A stretch of 53,788 nucleotides of DNA from Lachnospiraceae bacterium UBA1818 (lineage in GTDB: Bacteria; Bacillota; Clostridia; Lachnospirales; Lachnospiraceae), in NCBI GenBank assembly GCA_904419285.1, contig CAJFQZ010000018.1:1-53788 (forward strand), written 5' to 3'. Of the stretch, positions 16,731 through 24,740 are shown piece after piece (position 1 is the stretch's first letter; every line of letters begins with the position of its first letter). The notes under the pieces were generated by a model. That model did not search any database, was not told the origin of the DNA, and worked only from the letters and a program-made list of their open reading frames with translations. The position numbers were made by a program, and so were the translations under genes.

Positions 16731-16759
16731 AGTATATCCAATTATTTTTTAAAAAACAA
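16731..16759 (-). promoter_or_regulatory. Promoter of modABC
   Basis: Leftward -35 TTGTTT (16754-16759), 17-base spacer, -10 TATACT (16731-16736). GGATAT occurs twice around the -10 (16-base period), so a regulator could bind here, perhaps the neighbouring ModE-like protein. No clear ModE box of the E. coli type is seen. Confidence 0.6.
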
Positions 16760-16800
16760 TCGATAAATCCATGAACAGAGATAATTTTCCTGCAGGCACA

Positions 16801-16850
16801 AAAGAACACCTCCGCATCGGATGAAATATCCGAACGCAGAGGTGTTCTTT
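16801..16850 (-). terminator. Terminator between the nucleotidyltransferase-ModE gene and modA
   Basis: AAAGAACACCTC (16801-16812) pairs with GAGGTGTTCTTT (16839-16850), with inner pairing of CGGAT/ATCCG. It separates the purine hydroxylase transcript from modABC. Confidence 0.7.
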
Positions 16851-16865
16851 CCGGCGGAAAATATT

Positions 16866-17798
16866 CTACAGAATATCTCCGAAGATCTCTCTATATTTTT
16901 TCTCCGCAGCCTCAGCGGTCTCCCGCTCCAGCCTCTCATATTTCTCCATCAGACTGCGGCCGTTCTCGCTGACTCTGGCAGTCCCCCCAGTCCTTCCGCC
17001 CGGACTCCGTTCCACGATGGTACAGCCAAGCTCGCGCTCCGCTGTTCGGATCAGGGACCAGCCTTTACTGTATGACATTCCTGCTTTCTCGCATGCTTCA
17101 CGCACGCTTCCAAGCACCTCGATCTGTTTCAGGATCACCATCATCCCAGGACCGAAAAATGGTTCGTTCTTTACAAGCTGTACCTTGACTCTCGGATAAA
17201 CAGGCGGCGGACATTCCTTTTCCGCCACCTCCTCGAATCGTTCTTCGCTCCCCGCCCGGATGAGCACGCCGCCGTCGCTCACCTCTGCAAGGACAATCTC
17301 TGCTCCGGATGCGTCGATAGCGCCCTTCAGCCCTCTTTCTCCCAAGTATGAGGCAATACCCCGGGTCAGTCCCGCGTCGATCAGGACAGGATGGCCTTTC
17401 CTCCCCTCATATACCGGGATAACTACCGGAGCGTCCTGTTCCAGCATGATCCTGAGCGTATCCTCTGTGAAAAGCGGAACGTCGGACGGGCAGAAGAAAA
17501 TCCTGCCACAGGTATTCTCCAGGTAGGTGAATCCACGCACCGCGAAATCAATCATCTGCTCCGCCTCATAATCTTCTGCTCTCAGAAAAACAGCCCCCAG
17601 CTTTGCCAGCTTCTTTTCTGTCTCCTCCGCCTTATATCCCGTCACTATGACGATATCTTCCACGCCTGCGCGGCGGAAACTGTAGATCATCCTTCTGATC
17701 ATTCTGCTCCCGTCAATATGCTCCATCTCATCATAGGAGCGAAACCCGCCCGGCGCTCCCGCGGCGGCGATCACCGCTCCGATCCTCATCAATTCCAT
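16866..17798 (-). CDS. MocA/MobA-like nucleotidyltransferase fused to a ModE-like DNA-binding domain
   Basis: A 310-residue two-domain protein. Residues about 6-190 resemble the NTP-transferase fold of MocA/MobA, which add CMP or GMP to molybdopterin. The usual LAAGxGxRxGxxK loop is degenerate (IAAAGAPGGFRSYDEMEHIDG; no lysine at the expected place), while 'PSDVPLFTEDTL' and 'EGRKGHPVLI' are kept. Residues about 205-290 are a ModE-type winged helix ('VKNEPFFGPGMMVILKQIEVLGSVREACEKAGMSYSKGWSLI'). The protein may therefore sense cofactor or nucleotide state and regulate mod or hydroxylase genes (inference). It lies after xdh and before modA. The ATG at 17789 is an equally possible start. Confidence 0.8.
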   Translation of the reverse strand: MELMRIGAVIAAAGAPGGFRSYDEMEHIDGSRMIRRMIYSFRRAGVEDIVIVTGYKAEETEKKLAKLGAVFLRAEDYEAEQMIDFAVRGFTYLENTCGRIFFCPSDVPLFTEDTLRIMLEQDAPVVIPVYEGRKGHPVLIDAGLTRGIASYLGERGLKGAIDASGAEIVLAEVSDGGVLIRAGSEERFEEVAEKECPPPVYPRVKVQLVKNEPFFGPGMMVILKQIEVLGSVREACEKAGMSYSKGWSLIRTAERELGCTIVERSPGGRTGGTARVSENGRSLMEKYERLERETAEAAEKKYREIFGDIL

Positions 17799-17848
17799 CC
17801 CCGCTTTCTGACCCGTCTTAATTTATAGCAGCCTGCATCCATACAGAT

Positions 17849-20443
17849 CTATCGGACCGCCTTCTGCTTTTTTGAATAATATGTATCTTCCATCGGCAGC
17901 TTCGTCCGAAGGACATGATCCATGGCATAATACGCCCCCTGCGCTGCCGGCGCGGTCGGTATAGTTGCGATCTCCCCTATCCCTTTTGCGCCATATGCAA
18001 ACGGAAGCAGTTCTTCCTTCTCCACATAGATGGCATGGATATCCGGAATCTGCGTGGACCGCAGCAGCCCCAGAGTTCCGTATTTTGCCTGGGGTACTGA
18101 ATCCTTCAGCGGAAAGTCTTCGGTCAGCGCATATCCCAGTCCCATCAGGACACCGCCCTCGATCTGTCCCTGGATTGAGATCGGATTGACCACCTTGCCC
18201 GAATCATGGGCCGCATAGACCTCTTTCACCCTTCCCTCATCATCCAGGATGACCACGTGGGTGGCAAATCCATATGCGACATGGCTCTTGGGGTATGGCA
18301 CATCTGCCCCAAGCTTGTCTGTCGGATCGAAGAACTCCGCAAAGAATTCTCTTCCTTCCAGTTCTCCCAGGTCACCGCCCGCCTTCTTCAATTCTTCATT
18401 CAGATCCGCCGCTGCCATCCTGACCGCCTCGCCCGTGATCAGCGTCTGACGGGATCCCGACGTTGTACCGGAATCCGGTGCCACTTCCGAGTTTGCGCCC
18501 ATATTCCTGATCCGCTCTTTTCCCAGTCCGGTCGTCTCCGCGACCATCTGGACAAACACAGTGGCACAGCCCTGGCCGATGTCCGAAGCCGCACTGTACA
18601 GCTCCACCTTCCCGTCATGTACGATCAGCTTCGCCCTTCCTTTGTCCGGAAGCCCGACGCCCACTCCCGCATTTTTCATGGCGCAGGCAATGCCCGCCCT
18701 GCCCGGATTGCTCTCATAGGCGTCCTTCACCGCCAGAAGCGTCTCCTTCAAAGCTGTGGAGCAGTCTGCGATCTGCCCGTTGGGAAGGACTTTCCCCGGC
18801 TCAATGGCATTGCGGTAGCGGATCTCCCAGGGCGAGATGCCCACCTTCTCCGCCAGAAGGTTAATGTTCGACTCCAGAGCGAACTCACTCTGGCAGACGC
18901 CGAATCCCCGGAACGCTCCAGCCGGCGGATTATTCGTATAATATCCGTATCCTCTGATATCCGTGTTCTGATAACAGTAGGGGCCCACCGAATGGGTGCA
19001 CGCCCGCTCCAGAACAGGGCCGCACAGAGATGCATATGCCCCCGTATCGAAATAAATCTCACAGTCCAGTCCCGTAAAGATCCCGTTTTCATCACATCCC
19101 AGCGTGAACGTGCCTTCCATGGCGTGGCGCTTCGGATGGAAATTGATGGACTCCTGCCGGGAAAATACGACCTTTACCGGCCGCTGCACTTTCACTGCGG
19201 CCAGCGCAGCGATATGCTGGGCGGACACATCTTCTTTGCCGCCGAACCCTCCGCCGACCAGCTTGTTCTCAACCACAACACGCTCCGGCTCCCAGCCGAA
19301 CATAATAGAGATTTCCTTTCTCGTGTCGTAGACTCCCTGATCAGTGGAATAGACCTTAACACCGTCCTTATAGGGAAACGCCACCGCACACTCCGGCTCA
19401 AGGAAGGCATGCTCCGTAAACGGCGTCGTATATTTCTGTGTCACCACGTACTTTGAATTCGCCAGCGCTGTCTTAGCATCTCCCCGGGTCACATGACGGC
19501 TCTGGCACAGATTCCCCTTCGAATGGACCTTCGGCGCATCCTCCGCCATTGCTTCATGGACAGAGGTGACCGGCTTCAGCACTTCATAATCGATCTTGAC
19601 CAGCTTCTTTGCCTGGTCCAGGATCTCCCGCGTCTCCGCGATGACCAGACAGACCGCGTCTCCCACACAGCGGGTGATGCTGCCCTTTGCGATCATCACA
19701 TCCCAGTCCTGCTGGAGATGTCCCACCTTATTGTTGGGAACATCATCCGCTGTCAGCACATCCAGTACCCCCGGAAGCTTTAGCACCTTTTCGTAGTGGA
19801 TGTCGAGCACTCTGGCACGCGGATACTTTGAGCGGACAGCCGATGCATACACCATTCCCTCCATCTCCACGTCGTCCGGATATTCGCCGTATCCAAGCAC
19901 CTTCTCCCTGACGTCAAGACGAAAGGCTTTCTTTCCGACTCCGTATACATCGCCCTTCTCCAGACTCGCTTCTATCTTCTCATCTCCGCGCAGGATCGCT
20001 GCCGCGAGCTGGATTCCTTCGATGATCTTCTTATATCCTGTACAGCGGCAGATATTTCCCTTCAGCGCGGTCTTGATCTCTTCCTCTGTCGGATCCGGAA
20101 CCCGGTCGATCAAAGCCTTTCCCGCCATCACCATTCCCGGGATGCAGAAGCCGCACTGTACGGAGCCCTTCGAGCCGAAAGCATATACAAAGGCTTCCTT
20201 TTCCTCCTCCGTCAGGCCTTCCGTCGTAATGATATTTTTCCCTGCGGCAAGCTTTGTCGTCAGCACGCAGGACTTCACCGCTTTTCCGTCCACGACGATG
20301 GTACACGTACCGCAGGCGCCCTCGCTGCAGCCGTCCTTGACAGAATGCAGGTGAAGATCATCCCGCAGATACCGGAGCAGCGGCTTATCCTGATCTGTGC
20401 TCCGCATGATTCCGTTTACTGTAAAGCAATAGTTCTTCTTCAT
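17849..20443 (-). CDS. xdh: Selenium-dependent xanthine dehydrogenase (fused 2Fe-2S and molybdenum domains)
   Basis: An 864-residue molybdenum hydroxylase oxidising purines such as hypoxanthine/xanthine. The N-terminal plant-type 2Fe-2S cluster uses C39, C44, C47 and C59; the second cluster uses C97, C100, C132 and C134 (QCGFC, CRC). From about 175 onward is the aldehyde-oxidase/xanthine-dehydrogenase molybdopterin domain, with 'GGGFGGKEDVSAQ', 'GAFRGFGVCQSEFALE' and the catalytic-glutamate motif 'GAKGIGE' near the end. Fusion and length match the family called selenium-dependent xanthine dehydrogenase, in which selenium is a labile cofactor, not selenocysteine; no in-frame TGA is present. 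It overlaps the polyferredoxin stop by four bases (ATGA). No FAD subunit gene is present nearby. The substrate is inferred from family and context. Confidence 0.92.
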   Translation of the reverse strand: MKKNYCFTVNGIMRSTDQDKPLLRYLRDDLHLHSVKDGCSEGACGTCTIVVDGKAVKSCVLTTKLAAGKNIITTEGLTEEEKEAFVYAFGSKGSVQCGFCIPGMVMAGKALIDRVPDPTEEEIKTALKGNICRCTGYKKIIEGIQLAAAILRGDEKIEASLEKGDVYGVGKKAFRLDVREKVLGYGEYPDDVEMEGMVYASAVRSKYPRARVLDIHYEKVLKLPGVLDVLTADDVPNNKVGHLQQDWDVMIAKGSITRCVGDAVCLVIAETREILDQAKKLVKIDYEVLKPVTSVHEAMAEDAPKVHSKGNLCQSRHVTRGDAKTALANSKYVVTQKYTTPFTEHAFLEPECAVAFPYKDGVKVYSTDQGVYDTRKEISIMFGWEPERVVVENKLVGGGFGGKEDVSAQHIAALAAVKVQRPVKVVFSRQESINFHPKRHAMEGTFTLGCDENGIFTGLDCEIYFDTGAYASLCGPVLERACTHSVGPYCYQNTDIRGYGYYTNNPPAGAFRGFGVCQSEFALESNINLLAEKVGISPWEIRYRNAIEPGKVLPNGQIADCSTALKETLLAVKDAYESNPGRAGIACAMKNAGVGVGLPDKGRAKLIVHDGKVELYSAASDIGQGCATVFVQMVAETTGLGKERIRNMGANSEVAPDSGTTSGSRQTLITGEAVRMAAADLNEELKKAGGDLGELEGREFFAEFFDPTDKLGADVPYPKSHVAYGFATHVVILDDEGRVKEVYAAHDSGKVVNPISIQGQIEGGVLMGLGYALTEDFPLKDSVPQAKYGTLGLLRSTQIPDIHAIYVEKEELLPFAYGAKGIGEIATIPTAPAAQGAYYAMDHVLRTKLPMEDTYYSKKQKAVR

Positions 20444-20994
20444 CGTTCCACCTGCACTTCCCGGACCGTAAAGATTCCGTCATAATCTATGATCGCGCCT
20501 CTCGGACATTTCACCGCGCACATGCCGCACGCGATACACTTCTCTTCATCGATCACTGCATGACTGTTTTCTATGCTGACCGCATTCACCGGACAGTTCT
20601 TCACGCAGATCCCGCATGCGATGCAGCCTGTACTGCAGTACTTTCTCGTCTGTGCGCCAGTGTCCTCGCTGGCACATGCCGGGTATATAGAAGATTCCGG
20701 CAGAATGATCCGGATCAGCCCCCGCGGACATGCCTTCACGCACAGACCGCAGCCCACGCATTTCTCCCGGTCCACTTCTGCCGCTCCGTTTCTGTTAATG
20801 CGGATCGCCTCCATCCTGCAGACCGCTGTGCAGCTGCCCTGTCCGAGACACCCCCACTTACAGATTTCTTCCGGACTGCTTTCCGACATCTGTCTGCAGT
20901 CCCCTGCCCACTCACTCCTCAGAGCATCCATTTCGGCACGGCAGCCGCCCGCGCACTGTACAACAGCCACTCTTTTCTTCCGCTTCTGGCCCAT
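20440..20994 (-). CDS. Polyferredoxin (multiple 4Fe-4S) electron-transfer protein, RnfB-like
   Basis: A 184-residue cysteine-rich protein. It has three 4Fe-4S motifs: 'CVGCGLCVKACP' (with an upstream partial cluster 'CKWGCLGQGSCTAVC'), 'CSTGCIACGICVKNCP' and 'CIACGMCAVKCP'. There is also a CAGGC near the N-terminus. This resembles the C-terminal part of RnfB. It overlaps the xdh start by four bases, so the two are translationally coupled. The tight coupling and the lack of an FAD subunit suggest that it carries electrons between Xdh and a low-potential acceptor or YgfK (inference). No transmembrane segment is seen, so it is probably cytoplasmic. Confidence 0.88.
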   Translation of the reverse strand: MGQKRKKRVAVVQCAGGCRAEMDALRSEWAGDCRQMSESSPEEICKWGCLGQGSCTAVCRMEAIRINRNGAAEVDREKCVGCGLCVKACPRGLIRIILPESSIYPACASEDTGAQTRKYCSTGCIACGICVKNCPVNAVSIENSHAVIDEEKCIACGMCAVKCPRGAIIDYDGIFTVREVQVER

Positions 20995-21098
20995 ACTCTT
21001 CCTCTCCTTTTACCGCGGGAATGCTCCCGGCATTCCCTTCTGTGCGCGCCGGAACTGCCTCTTTTTGTTCTCCCTGGCTGCACGCACCAGTATCCATA

Positions 21099-22457
21099 CT
21101 ACATCAACAGATCTTCCTTCCGGTCAATGTCCTTCAGTTCCTCCGGATCCGCCTGAACGATCCGCAGGCTGTCCCGATGTCTCCTCATCACCTGTCTGCC
21201 GCCCTCATCCCCGGTCAGTCCGAGAAGTTCCGGAAAATATTTTCTGTCCCAGAGGACCGGATTTCCCGTCCTCCCGCCGTTCCCTGCACAGACGATGCTT
21301 CCGGGGTGGAGCATCCCTGCATTGAAGATCCGCTGGATCGTTGAAGTCTCAATTCCCGGCTGATCACATACTGAAAAGAGAATGCCTTTCAGTCCGGGAT
21401 GGCAGTCCAGTGCACGCTCAAGCCCCAGTCTGAGAGAACGGGAGATCCCCCTCTCAGGTTCACAATTCCACACCGGTGTGATCCCTCTCTTCTCAGCCGC
21501 CTCTGCGATCGCTTTCTCTCCTGTAACGATATATGCAGGGAAAGCCCCGAATGCCCTGGTCTTCTCCAGCATATGCTCATAGAGAGGCCTGTTCCTGACC
21601 AGGGCATTCAGCTTGTTTCCTCCGAACCGTGTTCCTGCTCCCGCCGCCAGGATAACGATCCCGAAACGGTCTTTCATCCGCTCAAATCCGGTCACCGCCT
21701 CAAGGACTCCTCCCCCGATCGCTCTGGCTTTATCGGACACCGTATAACAGTGCGCTGTTTCCGTCCTCGCATCGATATCTCCGATCTTCAGGTTTTTCCA
21801 CACATCAACGCCCTCCTGCAGCATCCCTCGGACGATCCCGGACATCTGGGCGTATACCGGCACGCCGCCTGTAAGAGCAACGACCTGTCCTTTCTCCACA
21901 TAGTCGCCGATCTGCGCCTTCGGTTCCATCCTGCCGTCTGCGCCTGCGCGGATCAGCCTCTCGATGGTATAGCCCCCTACATTGCCCGGCACCCCGGTAT
22001 TAGGGATGGCGCTGCCTTTCCAAATGAGATTTCCCAGCGTATGTCCACGTTTTGTCTCTACCACACAGTTGCAGTCCTTCCCTGCAGTAAATCCCGGTCC
22101 TGCGCCGATCACAAACGGGGCATCCGTGATACCTGTCCCCAGATTCTTCTTCGCCAGGATCGCATCCACGATCACATCCGGCCGGAACCATTTCCGGCAC
22201 TCCATCTCCGGATCGACCATCACCGCGATACCGCCCCGCTCCAGCACTGCCTGCGCCGACTGACCGTCTTCTGCCAGAAAGCCTTCCATCTCTTCAATCT
22301 GCACTTTTTTTTCATACACTGCCCTCGAGAGAGCCACTGTCCGCCGTACAGTGAGCGGGACTTCGATCTCTGTCATCAGGATCTGATGCCCGGCTCCATA
22401 AAGCCTGGATGCGATGCCCGTCGCCAGATCCCCTGCGCCTCTAATCAATATTTTCAT
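21099..22457 (-). CDS. yqeB: YqeB-family selenium hydroxylase maturation protein fused to MocA-like cytidylyltransferase
   Basis: A 452-residue fusion. Residues 1-260 belong to the YqeB (EF2563) family of selenium-dependent molybdenum hydroxylase maturation proteins ('MKILIRGAGDLATGIASRLYGAGHQILMTE', 'VIGAGPGFTAG', 'GHTLGNLIWKG'). Residues from about 265 on are a complete MocA/YgfJ-type nucleotidyltransferase with the intact NTP-binding loop LAAGAGTRFGGNKL at 270-283, 'EPERGISRSLRLGLE' and 'FSVCDQPGI'. In E. coli these activities are on separate proteins (YqeB and YgfJ/MocA). The MocA half would convert molybdopterin to its cytosine dinucleotide form; the YqeB half is thought to help insert the selenium/sulfur ligand. 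It sits between yqeC and the polyferredoxin gene on one strand. Confidence 0.88.
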   Translation of the reverse strand: MKILIRGAGDLATGIASRLYGAGHQILMTEIEVPLTVRRTVALSRAVYEKKVQIEEMEGFLAEDGQSAQAVLERGGIAVMVDPEMECRKWFRPDVIVDAILAKKNLGTGITDAPFVIGAGPGFTAGKDCNCVVETKRGHTLGNLIWKGSAIPNTGVPGNVGGYTIERLIRAGADGRMEPKAQIGDYVEKGQVVALTGGVPVYAQMSGIVRGMLQEGVDVWKNLKIGDIDARTETAHCYTVSDKARAIGGGVLEAVTGFERMKDRFGIVILAAGAGTRFGGNKLNALVRNRPLYEHMLEKTRAFGAFPAYIVTGEKAIAEAAEKRGITPVWNCEPERGISRSLRLGLERALDCHPGLKGILFSVCDQPGIETSTIQRIFNAGMLHPGSIVCAGNGGRTGNPVLWDRKYFPELLGLTGDEGGRQVMRRHRDSLRIVQADPEELKDIDRKEDLLM

Positions 22458-22493
22458 TTTTCCGTTTTCCTCCCGGTTTCAGGACAGAGACGC

Positions 22494-23279
22494 TCATCCG
22501 CCGCTCTCTCCGAAGCAGGTCACGATCGTATTTTCGATTCCTTCCTCCTTCAGCATGTTGCAGATCTCGAGGGCATAACCTCTCCGCCTCAAATCGTCCG
22601 CTTTATTTAAAATGACCGTGTACACAGCACCTTTCGGACATCCTTTCCTTCCCGCCTGTTCTGATGCTGCGAGAAACGCCACGTCCTCCACTGTAATCTG
22701 TTCTGTTATATTCTTATTCAAAAGCGCTGCCGCCCGCTCTGGCCTGAAGCAGACATCCCCGATCTTCCCGCCGACCGCATCCAGACCGTATACCGAAAGC
22801 ACGTGGGTCGTCTCCGGCAGGATCACCGGTTCCTGCTCCCCGGGCACTTTCAAAGGAAGACGCCGCGCTCCGTCCGCTTCGATCAGGACAGGCAGTCCCA
22901 TCTTCCATATTATCTCCAGAAATTCACAGGGAACTCCCTGCATCTTTCCGCCAGGCGCCGGTGTCCCCACCCACGCCTGACCGTACGCTGCAAGCAGCTC
23001 CCGCATCTTTTCTTCTGACGGTTCCAGAAGGAACCATGGTCTGTCCTCTGCTGTCATATGTGTGGTCGTCAGAACGATCACCCGCTGTGCGCGCTCAACG
23101 TATTCCTGCGCCAGACAGCGGATCGAACTGGTCTTTCCTCCCGCGCCCACTGCTGAGATGACCGGGGAGGGAATTCCGCACAGTCCCACGGCGCTGCGCA
23201 GCGAATGGACTTCTCGCAGCCTGCCGTCCCTGACACCGCACACCATGGGATATCTATTCACCGGCGCCATGCTTGACAT
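22494..23279 (-). CDS. yqeC: Selenium cofactor biosynthesis protein YqeC
   Basis: A 261-residue protein from ATG 23277-23279 (AAGGG just upstream). The P-loop GAGGKTS is at 45-51, followed by 'VIVLTTTHM', 'PVLIEADGARRLPLKVP' and 'TVILNKADD', which mark a small GTPase-like/P-loop maturation protein of the YqeC family found only with selenium-dependent molybdenum hydroxylases. The start overlaps the hyuA end by 26 bases, so translation is probably coupled. A start at 23330 would add 17 poorly conserved residues. The biochemical step is not established. Confidence 0.88.
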   Translation of the reverse strand: MSSMAPVNRYPMVCGVRDGRLREVHSLRSAVGLCGIPSPVISAVGAGGKTSSIRCLAQEYVERAQRVIVLTTTHMTAEDRPWFLLEPSEEKMRELLAAYGQAWVGTPAPGGKMQGVPCEFLEIIWKMGLPVLIEADGARRLPLKVPGEQEPVILPETTHVLSVYGLDAVGGKIGDVCFRPERAAALLNKNITEQITVEDVAFLAASEQAGRKGCPKGAVYTVILNKADDLRRRGYALEICNMLKEEGIENTIVTCFGESGG

Positions 23280-24624
23280 AGCACCCTTTTCTCTCTGCGA
23301 GGACCTTTCCGTTCTCCGCCACAAGCTCACCTCGCAGATAAACCTGCTCGGCTCTCCCCCGGATCTTCGTCCCTTCCATCGGGCAGTAATCGCAGGCGGA
23401 CTGCTGATCTTCCGCAGTCATCGTCCACTCTGTTTCCGGATTCCACACCACGATATCCGCATCAGCGCCCGGGATCAGCCGTCCCTTCCACGGATACAGG
23501 TGATAGAGCTTTGCCGGGTTTTCCGACAGATACGCGCACATCTGCTCCAGCGTGATGCGCCCCTCATTGACGCCGAACTGCCAGATCAGCGCCGGACGTT
23601 CCTCAGCGCCCGGCATGCCGCAGGGCGTCTTCGCGAAATCCTCTGCTCCCGCCTCTTTCTGCTCTTTTGTAAAACTGCAGTGATCGGTACATATCGTCTG
23701 GATCCGCCCTTCCTTCAGAGCCTCCCAGAGGATCTCCTGGTTTTTCTTTTTGCGGAGCGGCGGCGCGATCATATAACGTCTCGCCTCTTCTGCCGGCAGG
23801 GAATACCTGCTTTCGTCCATGAGAAGATACTGGGGACAGGTCTCCACATAGACCGTCTGTCCCGCTTCTCTTGCACGGAGGATCTCCCGGTACCCTGCCG
23901 CCGTACTCAGATGCACGACGATCACCGGGGTGTCCACACACTTCGCGATCTTGAGAAGCCTTGACACAGCCTCCGCCTCCGCCTCTTTCGGGCGCGTCCA
24001 CGGATAATCGGAGACGTCCTTTCTGTTCCCTTTTTTCTTCTCCACTTCCTTAAGCCTTGCGCTGATGATGCCGTGGTTCTCACAGTGTACCCCGGCGATG
24101 CCGCCCAGCTCCTTCAGGCGGGAGAGCACCTCGTACATGGTCTCATCGTCGACCCGGTTGTCATAAGTCATATAGAGCTTGAAAGAAGAGACCTCCTCCT
24201 TCACCACTTTTTCCAGTTCTCTGCTGATCTCTTCATTCCATTCAGAGAGCGCAAGGTGGAAGGCATAATCGCAGGACGCTTCCCCTTCCGCCTTTCTGTG
24301 CCAGTTCTGGAGCGCCTCAGTCAGTGACTCTCCTGCATACTGGGTGGCAAAATCAATGATACAGGTGGTCCCTCCTGCCAGTTCCGCCTTTGTTCCTGTA
24401 TAAAATCCATCCGCGGTGACCGTCCCGCTCACTTCCAGCGCCATGTGCGTATGCGCGTCAATAAAGCCCGGGAAAAGATATTTTCCCTTAACGTCTACGA
24501 TCTCCGCATCCCGGAACGACAGATCCTTTCCAACTGCCAGGATCTTCTCCCCCTTTACGAGAAGATCGAGTTCCTGCATCCGCTCTCCGCTGACCACTGT
24601 TCCGCCTTTAAATAACCTTTTCAT
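23254..24624 (-). CDS. hyuA: D-hydantoinase/dihydropyrimidinase family cyclic amidohydrolase
   Basis: A 456-residue amidohydrolase that opens cyclic ureides. Metal ligands visible are H58 and H60 (DAHTHM), the lysine K149 normally carboxylated (SSFKLYMTYD), 'GVHCEN', 'VVHLSTA' and the aspartate in 'CTDHCSF'. ATG 24622-24624 follows AAGGGG; a GTG one codon earlier is possible. In E. coli hyuA belongs to the same purine cluster. Here it would hydrolyse a ring-opened or reduced purine intermediate (inference from context). It follows ygfK and overlaps yqeC. Confidence 0.92.
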   Translation of the reverse strand: MKRLFKGGTVVSGERMQELDLLVKGEKILAVGKDLSFRDAEIVDVKGKYLFPGFIDAHTHMALEVSGTVTADGFYTGTKAELAGGTTCIIDFATQYAGESLTEALQNWHRKAEGEASCDYAFHLALSEWNEEISRELEKVVKEEVSSFKLYMTYDNRVDDETMYEVLSRLKELGGIAGVHCENHGIISARLKEVEKKKGNRKDVSDYPWTRPKEAEAEAVSRLLKIAKCVDTPVIVVHLSTAAGYREILRAREAGQTVYVETCPQYLLMDESRYSLPAEEARRYMIAPPLRKKKNQEILWEALKEGRIQTICTDHCSFTKEQKEAGAEDFAKTPCGMPGAEERPALIWQFGVNEGRITLEQMCAYLSENPAKLYHLYPWKGRLIPGADADIVVWNPETEWTMTAEDQQSACDYCPMEGTKIRGRAEQVYLRGELVAENGKVLAERKGCYVKHGAGE

Positions 24625-24740
24625 CACTGACCCCTTCTTTCTGCTGCTGATTTTTTATGCCGACCGGTTGCTCTGCCTCCAGAACGCTCTGCTCATGCAG
24701 TACGTCCCGGTTCCCGCTTTCTTACGTTCCCGGACATTTT

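Noticed and set aside
18206-19456. Long rightward open frame inside the xdh gene
   Set aside because: Antisense shadow of conserved xanthine dehydrogenase coding sequence, with no start signals.
17849-20443. Selenocysteine in the selenium-dependent hydroxylase
   Set aside because: The reading frame has no in-frame TGA; in this family selenium is a labile cofactor, and no SECIS-like element was noted.
21399-22610. Rightward open frame of about 400 codons opposite yqeB-mocA
   Set aside because: Mirror of a GC-rich coding region; composition is Arg/Ser/His-rich, as typical of shadows.
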